A stretch of 64,000 nucleotides of DNA. Origin: Marinobacterium_D sp050908845 (GTDB lineage: Bacteria; Pseudomonadota; Gammaproteobacteria; Pseudomonadales; Balneatricaceae). The stretch spans positions 2,294,001 to 2,358,000 of the forward strand of contig NZ_CP194171.1 of NCBI RefSeq assembly GCF_050908845.1, written 5' to 3'. A program made the position numbers and the translations under genes. Below the pieces are notes generated by a model. That model searched no databases, was not told the DNA's origin, and was given only the letters and a program-made list of their open reading frames with translations. Positions 49,439 to 56,807 of this stretch are shown here, piece by piece (within the stretch, counting starts at the first letter, position 1; the number at the start of each line of letters is the position of its first letter).

Positions 49439-50281
49439 TTAGGGTTTTACATCTGAAATCAAAAAGTTTTTTTCTGTTTGCGCGCCGTCGATCAGCGGTT
49501 CTTCGGAGCGCTCTTTCAGCTGTACACCGGATAGCTGCATCCGGCGTGATTCCTTCAGCAGGTACATCAGCTTGCGTACCGCATCGGGATAATCCAGGCC
49601 CGCCTTGCGGACGTTGGAAATACAGTTTCGGCGGGCATCGTTAAGGCCCACACGCGGGTCCCAGGTCAGGTACAGCCCCAGACTATCGGGTGAGCTGAGC
49701 CCCGGACGTTCACCGATCATCACCAGTACTGCGCGGGCGTTGATCAGATCGCCGATTTCATCGCCGATCGCCACCCGGCCCTGAGTCACGACGCTGAGCG
49801 GGGCGAGGCTCCACTCCTCTTTGTCGTTCTTCAGTGCTGCGCAGAGCTCGGCAAGAAACGGCTGGGTGTTCTCGGCGATGGCGCGGGAGGAGAGACCATC
49901 GACCACCGCGATCGCCAGGTCATAGGCGCGATGATTGCTTAAGGTGTACTGGCGCAATACCACGGCGGAGGCCTCATCCAGGCGACGGCCCAGATCCGGC
50001 CGCTGCAGGTAGGTTGGGCGATCCGGTACCCGGCTCTGCAGGCTGTGGCAGGGGTCAAGCCCGCAGTCGTAAATCAGCGGATTCAGCTGTTCCAGCAGAG
50101 CGGCCACATCCAGCGGCTGGTGCACCGCATCCTGTGCCTGGGCGTGGGCGAGCTGAAAATCGAGCAGCTCCGAGGTCGGCAGGCTGACGCCGGCGCGACC
50201 CAGGCCGATACGGGCATCGGTGAAAGCACGCAGGGATTGCCAGGGGTTGCTGGTGACGTAGCTGTTGTTGGACTGAGTCAT
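49439..50281 (-). CDS. eutC: Ethanolamine ammonia-lyase small subunit
   Basis: EutC pairs with EutB to form the adenosylcobalamin-dependent lyase that converts ethanolamine to acetaldehyde and ammonia. Family stretches: ARIGLGRAGVSLPTSELLDF near residue 22, LAIAVVDGLSSRAIAENTQP near residue 117, and MIGERPGLSSPDSLGLYLTW near residue 183 with the B12-tail-binding region. I chose ATG 50281, overlapping the eutB stop (TGATG); a GTG one codon earlier is possible. Length is normal. Confidence 0.95.
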   Translation of the reverse strand: MTQSNNSYVTSNPWQSLRAFTDARIGLGRAGVSLPTSELLDFQLAHAQAQDAVHQPLDVAALLEQLNPLIYDCGLDPCHSLQSRVPDRPTYLQRPDLGRRLDEASAVVLRQYTLSNHRAYDLAIAVVDGLSSRAIAENTQPFLAELCAALKNDKEEWSLAPLSVVTQGRVAIGDEIGDLINARAVLVMIGERPGLSSPDSLGLYLTWDPRVGLNDARRNCISNVRKAGLDYPDAVRKLMYLLKESRRMQLSGVQLKERSEEPLIDGAQTEKNFLISDVKP

Positions 50282-51717
50282 CACAGGCCCCTCCCGATGG
50301 CGCGTTGCAGTGGCTTGGCAAAGGCGCCCGGCAAGCTGTCATTGAGGGTGAACTGGCCGGCATCCTGGAAAATCTGCATGCGGGTCAGCCAGTGTTCGAA
50401 TTCCGGTGACGGGCGCAGCCCCAGAGCGCGACGGGCGTAGAGCGCGTCGTGGAAAGAGGTGGTCTGGTAGTTCAGCATGATGTCATCGGAGCCGGGGATG
50501 CCCATGATGAAGGTACATCCGGCCACGCCGAGCAGCGTCAGCAGGTTATCCATATCGTTCTGATCCGCCTGGGCGTGGTTGGTGTAGCAGATATCACAGC
50601 CCATCGGCAGGCCGAGCAGCTTGGCGCAGAAGTGATCTTCCAGGCCGGCGCGGATGATCTCCTTGCCGTCGAACAGGTATTCCGGGCCGATAAAACCAAC
50701 CACGGTGTTTACCAGCAGCGGTTTGAACTTGCGGGCCACGGCATAGGCGCGCGCTTCACAGGTTTGCTGGTCCAGCCCGTGGTTGGCATCCGCCGACAGG
50801 GCGCTGCCCTGGCCGGTTTCGAAATACATCAGGTTGTCACCCACAGTGCCGCGCTTAAGTGAGAGAGCGGCCTCGCGGGTCTCCGCCAGGTTGGCGAGAT
50901 TGAAACCAAAGCTGGAGTTGGTCGCTTCCGTGCCACCGATAGACTGGAACACCAGGTCCACCGGTGCACCCTGTTCGATCGCCTCAAGGGTGTTGGTGAC
51001 ATGGGTCAGAACGCAGGACTGGGTGGGAATCTCATATTCCTGAATCACCGCGTCCATCATCTGCATCAGCTTCACCGCCTGGGCCACGTTATCGGTGGCG
51101 GGGTTGATGCCGATGACCGCGTCGCCGTTACCGTAAAGCAGGCCATCCAGAATGCTGGCAGCGATGCCGGTGGCGTCGTCGGTGGGGTGGTTCGGTTGCA
51201 GGCGGGTGGAAAGGTGGTCGGGCAGGCCGAGAGTGTTGCGAAAAGCGCTGGTGACCTGGCACTTTTTCGCCACCAGGATCAGGTCCTGATTGCGCATCAG
51301 CTTGCTGACCGCTGCGGCCATTTCCGGCGTAATACCATCGCGTACGCTGGTCAGCATCTCGCTGGTCGCGTCATCGCTGAGCAGCCAGTTACGGAAATCG
51401 CCCACGGTGAGGTGAGAGATCGGTGCAAAGGCGTCGGCGCTGTGTTCGTCGATGATCAGGCGGGTGACTTCATCCTGTTCGTAGGGGACCAGCGTTTCCT
51501 GCAAAAACTGTTTAAGCGGCACTTCCGCAAGCAGGCGCTGGGCAACGGCTCTCTGTTCCGCCGTTTCCGCCGCTACGCCGGCAAGCCGGTCACCAGAACG
51601 GGCAGGCGTGGCTTTTGCCATCAGATCCCTGAGGTCGGAGAACTGATAGGTGCGGCTGCCCAGCATGTATCTGTAGCCCTGGCTCTGGGTATTTTGTGAA
51701 CCGGGTGTCGTTGCCAT
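50281..51717 (-). CDS. eutB: Ethanolamine ammonia-lyase large subunit
   Basis: EutB carries the TIM-barrel active site for ethanolamine and the upper face of adenosylcobalamin. Recognised regions: LMAKATPARSGDRLAGVAAE near residue 34, GLPDHLSTRLQPNHPTDDAT near residue 158, GINPATDNV near residue 200, and MYFETGQGSALSADANHG near residue 290. Normal length at 478 residues. Neither eutA reactivase, eutL shell genes nor an acetaldehyde dehydrogenase is adjacent, so this is the compact non-microcompartment arrangement. A sigma-54-like promoter lies 70-90 bases upstream. Confidence 0.96.
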   Translation of the reverse strand: MATTPGSQNTQSQGYRYMLGSRTYQFSDLRDLMAKATPARSGDRLAGVAAETAEQRAVAQRLLAEVPLKQFLQETLVPYEQDEVTRLIIDEHSADAFAPISHLTVGDFRNWLLSDDATSEMLTSVRDGITPEMAAAVSKLMRNQDLILVAKKCQVTSAFRNTLGLPDHLSTRLQPNHPTDDATGIAASILDGLLYGNGDAVIGINPATDNVAQAVKLMQMMDAVIQEYEIPTQSCVLTHVTNTLEAIEQGAPVDLVFQSIGGTEATNSSFGFNLANLAETREAALSLKRGTVGDNLMYFETGQGSALSADANHGLDQQTCEARAYAVARKFKPLLVNTVVGFIGPEYLFDGKEIIRAGLEDHFCAKLLGLPMGCDICYTNHAQADQNDMDNLLTLLGVAGCTFIMGIPGSDDIMLNYQTTSFHDALYARRALGLRPSPEFEHWLTRMQIFQDAGQFTLNDSLPGAFAKPLQRAIGRGL

Positions 51718-51788
51718 GGATAACCTCTACCGACTGCCTGGCCCCTAAAAAATATACTCAGGGGAATTTTTTGTGCTCGGTAGTGTAT

Positions 51789-51808
51789 TTGCAAAGTAGA
51801 TACCAAAG
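51789..51808 (-). promoter_or_regulatory. Candidate sigma-54 promoter of eutB
   Basis: On the minus strand the element reads TTGG-TATCTACT-TTGCAA, with the -24 GG and -12 GC separated by the required 10 bases. The -12 block TTGCA is perfect; the -24 block has TTGGTAT instead of TTGGCAC. Sigma-54 control would fit use of ethanolamine as a nitrogen source. Confidence 0.4.
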
Positions 51809-51993
51809 CGTTATCGCAAATTGGCAAAATAATTTTAAGTCAATTAAAACAATAGATTAGAACGTTGGTTCTAGACGTATACGGCTGGGAAGGAATGTTT
51901 TGGCGCAGCGCTCGCGGTCCTCGGTGCGACCAGGATGCACTGATCGAGTGCGACATGCCTCATCGAGTGCAGTGTCCGGCGATCCATGCTGAA

Positions 51994-52032
51994 GCAAAAT
52001 GGGGGGGCAAAACGGGGAGGCAAAACGGGGAG
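51994..52032 (+). repeat. Three tandem 13-bp repeats
   Basis: The unit GCAAAACGGGGAG occurs three times head to tail (51994, 52007, 52020), the first copy with two changes. It lies between eutB and metH outside any gene. Confidence 0.75.
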
Positions 52033-52076
52033 GTAATGGAAGGCAGTGCGTAACGCGGAACAGGCGGGTGTTGGTA

Positions 52077-52108
52077 AAAGCGGCGTGAGGGCATAAGCCC
52101 CCACGCCG
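52077..52108 (-). terminator. Rho-independent terminator after metH
   Basis: On the minus strand CGGCGTGGGGGC and GCCCTCACGCCG pair (one mismatch) around a four-base loop, followed by CTTTTA. It begins about 8 bases after the metH stop. Confidence 0.8.
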
Positions 52109-52115
52109 TTCGGCG

Positions 52116-55100
52116 TCAGCCCTGTTCCGGCTCGTAGCCCAGGTTCGGGGCCAGCCAGCGCTCGGCTTCTTCCATGCTCATGCCTTTACGCTTGGCATAG
52201 CTTTCTACCTGGTCTTCGCTGATCTTGGCGACACCGAAGTAGGTGGAGTCGGGATGGCTGAAGTACCAGCCGCTGACGGCAGCGGTAGGCAGCATGGCGT
52301 AGCTGTCGGTCAGGGTCATGCCGGCGTTGTGGTCCACATCGAGCAGTTCCCACAGCAGCGCCTTCTCGGTGTGGTCCGGACAGGCCGGGTAACCGGGTGC
52401 CGGGCGGATGCCGGTATAGCGCTCGCGGATCAGGTCATCGTTCTCGAAGCTCTCATCGGCGGCGTAGCCCCAGAACTCCTTACGGACCCGTTCATGCATA
52501 CGCTCGGCAAAGGCTTCTGCCAGACGGTCGGCCAGCGCCTTGATCATGATCGAGTTGTAGTCATCGTGATCGGCTTCATAGGCGGCGACGATCGCGTCGA
52601 TACCGATGCCGGCGGTGACCGCGAAGGCACCGACGTAATCCTCTTTGCCGCTCTCTTTCGGTGCGACAAAGTCGGTCAGACACATGTTGGCCTTGCCTTC
52701 CACCTTCTGCATCTGCTGGCGCAGCTGGTGAAGGCGCATCTTCACGGTCTCGCGGCTGTCATCGGTGTACAGCTCGATATCGTCGTGGCCGACAGAGTTG
52801 GCCGGGAACAGGCCGATAACGGCTCGGGCCTTGAGCTTCTTGTTGTCGATGATATCGCGCAGCATCAGTCTGGCGTCTTCATACAGCTTGCGCGCTTCTT
52901 CGCCGACGATCTCGTCATCGAGAATGCGCGGGAAGCGGCCGGCCAGCTCCCAGGACTGGAAGAACGGGGTCCAGTCGATGTAGTGGCTCAGCTCTTCCAG
53001 GTCGTAGTCATCGAACACCTGGATGCCCGGCTGCATCGGCTTCGGCGGGGTGTAGTTGTCCCAGTCGATCTTGAAGCAGTTGTCGCGGGCGGCCTCGATG
53101 GTGACACGGCGCTGGTCGTTCTGACGCGCGGCGTGACGCTCACGCACCGCCTCGTAGTCCGTCTTGATCTCGGCGACGAACGCATCGCGGCGGGTTTCCG
53201 ACAGCAGGGCAGAGGCAACACCCACAGAACGGGAGGCGTTGGTGACATGTACCACCTGGTTGTTCTTGTAGTTCGGTTCGATCTTAACGGCGGTGTGCGC
53301 CTTGGATGTGGTCGCACCGCCGATCATCAGCGGAATGGTAAAGCCCTGGCGCTGCATCTCTTTCGCCACGTGGACCATCTCGTCCAGTGACGGTGTGATC
53401 AAGCCGGAGAGACCGATAATATCGGCGTTCTCGTCACGGGCGGTCTGCAGGATCTTCTCGGCCGGGACCATAACGCCCAGGTCGATGATCTCGAAGTTGT
53501 TACACTGCAGCACCACGCCGACGATGTTTTTGCCTATATCGTGCACATCGCCCTTAACGGTCGCCATGACCACCTTACCGGCGGAGCTGCTGGCGTTGCC
53601 CGCTTTCTCCTCTTCGATATAAGGCATCAGGTAGGCCACGGCCTTTTTCATAACGCGGGCGGACTTGACCACCTGGGGCAGGAACATCTTGCCGGAGCCG
53701 AACAGGTCGCCGACGATGCCCATGCCATCCATCAGCGGGCCTTCGATCACCTGCAGCGGACGCTCGTAGTTGTGGCGGCACTCTTCGACGTCTTCGTCGA
53801 TATAGTCGGCCACGCCTTTGACCAGCGCGTGTGACAGTCGTTCGTTGACCGGCCAGTCGCGCCACGCCAGGTCCTGCTGAACAGAGGACTCGGAGGCACC
53901 GCCGCGGTATTTCTCGGCCAGCTCCAGCATCCGCTCGGTACCGTCTTCACGACGGTTCAGCACGATATCTTCAACGTGCTCGCGCAGGTCTTGCGGGAGG
54001 TCGTCATAGATCGCCAGCTGGCCGGCGTTGACGATACCCATGTCCATCCCTTTCTGGATGGCGTGGTAGAGGAATACGCAGTGGATCGCCTCACGCACCT
54101 TGTCGTTACCGCGGAAGGAGAACGACACGTTGGAGACACCGCCGGACACCTTGGCGTAGGGCAGGTTCTGCTTGATCCAGCCGGTGGCGTTGATGAAGTC
54201 CACGGCGTAGTTGTCGTGCTCTTCGATACCGGTGGCGATGGCGAAGATGTTGGGGTCGAAGATGATATCTTCCGGCGGGAAGCCGACCTTGTCGACCAGC
54301 ACCCGGTAGGAGCGTTCGCAGATCTCGATCTTGCGCTGATAAGTATCGGCCTGGCCGGTCTCATCGAACGCCATAACCACCACCGCCGCGCCGTAGAGAC
54401 GGATCTTGCGAGCCTGGGCGATAAATTTCTCTTCACCTTCCTTCAGGCTGATGGAGTTGACCACGCCCTTGCCCTGAATGCGCTTCAGGCCTTCTTCCAT
54501 CACCTCCCATTTGGAGGAATCGAGCATTACCGGCACGCGGGAGATATCGGGCTCGGAAGCGATCAGGTTGAGGAAACGGTTCATCGCCGCGATGGCGTCG
54601 AGCATCCCCTCATCCATATTGATGTCGATCACCTGGGCGCCGTTCTCCACCTGCTGGCGGGCGACTTCCAGGGCAGTCTCGTAATCGCCTTCCTTGATCA
54701 GGCGGCGGAAACGGGCTGAACCGGTGACGTTGGTACGCTCACCGACGTTGACGAACAGGGTGTCGGCGCCGATGTTCATCGGCTCCAGGCCGGACAGACG
54801 GCACTCCACGGCCAGCTCCGGCAGCTCACGCGGGTCCTGATCCAGCAGGCCTTCGCGGATTACGCGGATATGCTCCGGGGTGGTACCGCAGCAACCGCCA
54901 ACGATGTTGACCAGGCCAGACTGAGCCCATTCGCGGATCTCGTCGCGCATCTCTTCCGGTGATTCGTCGTACTCACCGAAGGCGTTGGGGAGACCTGCGT
55001 TGGGGTGCACGGAAACAAAGGTATCGGCCACGCGTGACAGCTCTTCGACATACTGGCGCAGCTGCTTCGGACCCAGGGCGCAGTTAAGGCCGACGCTGAT

Positions 55101-55841
55101 CGGGTTGGCATGACGGATGGAGTTCCAGAACGCTTCGGTGGTCTGGCCGGACAGGGTGCGGCCGGAAGCGTCGGTGATGGTACCGGAGATCATCACCGGC
55201 AAGCGGATACCGTGATCGTCGAAGTACTGCTCGACCGCGAAGATCGCCGCCTTGGCGTTCAGGGTATCGAAAATGGTTTCGATCAGGATGATATCGGCGC
55301 CACCCTCGACCAGGCCGTCGACGGACTCGGTGTACGCCTCTACCAGCGCATCGAAGGTAACGTTGCGGTAGCCCGGGTCGTTCACATCTGGCGAGATGCT
55401 AGCGGTACGGTTGGTCGGGCCCAGTACACCGGCAACATAACGGGGCGTACCTGTCTTGGCGCTGACCTCGGCGCAGGCCTCTTTTGCCAGACGCGCGGCC
55501 ACCACGTTGATCTCGCGGGACAGCGACTCCATCTCGTAGTCTGCCATGGCGATCTGCGTGGCGTTGAAGGTGTTGGTCTCGATGATATCGGCGCCGGCAT
55601 CGAGGTATTCACGGTGAATATCGCGAATCAGCTTGGGCTGGGTGAGCACCAGCAGGTCGTTGTTGCCCTTTACATCCAGATGCCAGTCGGCAAAGCGTTC
55701 GCCGCGGTAATCGGCTTCCTGAAGCCCCAGTGACTGAATCTGTGTACCCATACCGCCATCCAGAATCATGATGCGGTTTTTCAGGGTGCTCTCCAGAGAG
55801 GCGCGCAAGGGCAGGGTGTTCTGCAAATTGGTGTCGCTCAC
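52116..55841 (-). CDS. metH: Cobalamin-dependent methionine synthase
   Basis: A 1241-residue four-module enzyme that methylates homocysteine using methyl-tetrahydrofolate through methylcobalamin. Module order: homocysteine domain (1-340) with zinc cysteines in SVGLNCALGPKQLR and VGGCCGTTPEHI; pterin domain (about 360-620; VGERTNVTGSARF); B12 domain (about 660-900) with the cobalt-ligand motif KGDVHDIGKNIVGVV; reactivation domain (about 900-1241) with RPAPGYPACPDHTEK for SAM. All modules look complete. It is monocistronic. Being next to eutBC, two B12-dependent functions are neighbours. Confidence 0.97.
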   Translation of the reverse strand: MSDTNLQNTLPLRASLESTLKNRIMILDGGMGTQIQSLGLQEADYRGERFADWHLDVKGNNDLLVLTQPKLIRDIHREYLDAGADIIETNTFNATQIAMADYEMESLSREINVVAARLAKEACAEVSAKTGTPRYVAGVLGPTNRTASISPDVNDPGYRNVTFDALVEAYTESVDGLVEGGADIILIETIFDTLNAKAAIFAVEQYFDDHGIRLPVMISGTITDASGRTLSGQTTEAFWNSIRHANPISVGLNCALGPKQLRQYVEELSRVADTFVSVHPNAGLPNAFGEYDESPEEMRDEIREWAQSGLVNIVGGCCGTTPEHIRVIREGLLDQDPRELPELAVECRLSGLEPMNIGADTLFVNVGERTNVTGSARFRRLIKEGDYETALEVARQQVENGAQVIDINMDEGMLDAIAAMNRFLNLIASEPDISRVPVMLDSSKWEVMEEGLKRIQGKGVVNSISLKEGEEKFIAQARKIRLYGAAVVVMAFDETGQADTYQRKIEICERSYRVLVDKVGFPPEDIIFDPNIFAIATGIEEHDNYAVDFINATGWIKQNLPYAKVSGGVSNVSFSFRGNDKVREAIHCVFLYHAIQKGMDMGIVNAGQLAIYDDLPQDLREHVEDIVLNRREDGTERMLELAEKYRGGASESSVQQDLAWRDWPVNERLSHALVKGVADYIDEDVEECRHNYERPLQVIEGPLMDGMGIVGDLFGSGKMFLPQVVKSARVMKKAVAYLMPYIEEEKAGNASSSAGKVVMATVKGDVHDIGKNIVGVVLQCNNFEIIDLGVMVPAEKILQTARDENADIIGLSGLITPSLDEMVHVAKEMQRQGFTIPLMIGGATTSKAHTAVKIEPNYKNNQVVHVTNASRSVGVASALLSETRRDAFVAEIKTDYEAVRERHAARQNDQRRVTIEAARDNCFKIDWDNYTPPKPMQPGIQVFDDYDLEELSHYIDWTPFFQSWELAGRFPRILDDEIVGEEARKLYEDARLMLRDIIDNKKLKARAVIGLFPANSVGHDDIELYTDDSRETVKMRLHQLRQQMQKVEGKANMCLTDFVAPKESGKEDYVGAFAVTAGIGIDAIVAAYEADHDDYNSIMIKALADRLAEAFAERMHERVRKEFWGYAADESFENDDLIRERYTGIRPAPGYPACPDHTEKALLWELLDVDHNAGMTLTDSYAMLPTAAVSGWYFSHPDSTYFGVAKISEDQVESYAKRKGMSMEEAERWLAPNLGYEPEQG

Positions 55842-56093
55842 GTGTCGCTATCCATAGGTCCGGTTAAAACTCAGGGTGCATATTGTACTGCAAAACCGTC
55901 ATTAACTCCCTGAGCCTGGCTCATTTTGTCGTGAGAAGCTCTCACACAGGTCGCATATGCTCGTTAAACAGATGTGAGGATTGGGACCCGGGTGGGAAAT
56001 GCGCAGTAACAGGTTTGCCGTCTGACCAGGCCACGTATGTTGAAGCGGCTGATCCGTTTCGTGCCGCGCAGTAAATGTTGAGCAGTTGAATAA
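55842..56093. other. Upstream region of metH
   Basis: About 250 bases to the next terminator (322 to the next gene). It contains a short perfect hairpin (GTGAGA at 55931-55936 with TCTCAC at 55940-55945) of unknown role. I found no B12- or SAH-riboswitch pattern and no clear MetR site. Short ORFs here are not supported. Confidence 0.4.
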
Positions 56094-56124
56094 CAAAAGG
56101 GCGACCTTCCGGTGCGCCCCTTTG
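56094..56124 (-). terminator. Terminator after the CopD-like gene
   Basis: On the minus strand AAAGGGGCG and CGCCCTTTT pair, with inner ACC/GGT pairs around a GGAA loop. It ends in TTTTGTT and lies about 40 bases after the gene. Confidence 0.65.
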
Positions 56125-56163
56125 CTTGGTTCTGAACGTCATATCGCCATCTTCTCTTAGCCA

Positions 56164-56622
56164 TCAGCCATAGAGAAAACGACCTCCGGCGGCGTTAACG
56201 ACGGTAATGATCCCCAGTACCAGATTAATGCCGACAATTAAGCGGATCTGTTTGAGCGCCTTTCCACCTTCGGGCCAGTTCTCTGCCTCGACTGCGCGTT
56301 TAAGACGTTTGAAGGGAGCGAAGTAGAGATGAAGAAACAGCAGTACCATCAGGTAGCCCAGCGCCAGCATAATGTGAACGTGCAGGCCCACATATTTGAA
56401 GCCACCCATCATGGCGATCATCAGGTGCCCGGTACCCACGAGGCTGATCACCGCCGCCCATACCCAGGGAAAGAAACGTTTGAATACGCCGGTCCAGAGC
56501 TGCAGGCGCTGGGGTGGTTCCAGCAGAGTTGCCGCAACAGGTCGCAGGCAGACGTAAGCCAAAAACATGCCGCCGACCCAGATAACGGCAGCCAGCATGT
56601 GCAGGGAAATAGCGTAAGGCAT
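56164..56622 (-). CDS. CopD-like small membrane protein
   Basis: A 152-residue inner-membrane protein with four helices, related to the CopD/HemJ-type family. It starts PYAISLHMLAAVIWVGGMFLAY, where the His followed by a W-V-G-G-M-F motif is typical, and has GLHVHIMLALGYLMVLLFLH in the third helix and GINLVLGIITVV in the fourth. The histidines could bind haem or copper. I chose ATG 56622 (AGGA eight bases upstream) rather than the TTG one codon earlier. Substrate and role are not known. Confidence 0.8.
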   Translation of the reverse strand: MPYAISLHMLAAVIWVGGMFLAYVCLRPVAATLLEPPQRLQLWTGVFKRFFPWVWAAVISLVGTGHLMIAMMGGFKYVGLHVHIMLALGYLMVLLFLHLYFAPFKRLKRAVEAENWPEGGKALKQIRLIVGINLVLGIITVVNAAGGRFLYG

Positions 56623-56807
56623 CAATAATTCCTGTCCCGAAATGTGAATTCCGCACCATCTTAACCCGAGTCGCAGGCATCATCACGGCTTGCCGGTATC
56701 CGCTCATCCTGTTGGCTAGCTTTACGCATCTTTACTTTCGCTTAACGCTCCTTGGGCTTATGGCACTTTAAAATAGGGGCATGAGCGTTTCACTAAGGAC
56801 AGTAAAG

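Larger units (their letters stand above)
51718..52076. other. Intergenic region between eutB and metH
   Basis: About 360 bases. The left 150 hold the eutB leader and sigma-54-like promoter in AT-rich DNA, and the right part holds the 13-bp tandem repeats. A 62-codon plus-strand ORF over the repeats is not supported. I looked for a cobalamin riboswitch because both flanking operons need B12 and saw none. Confidence 0.5.

Noticed and set aside
51865..52053. A 62-codon plus-strand ORF upstream of eutB
   Set aside because: Its 3' part is the 13-bp tandem repeat, and no ribosome site or product is evident.
55842..56163. Possible cobalamin or SAH riboswitch before metH
   Set aside because: The conserved B12-box and SAH core patterns were not seen on the minus strand; only a short hairpin is present. 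A covariance search would settle it.
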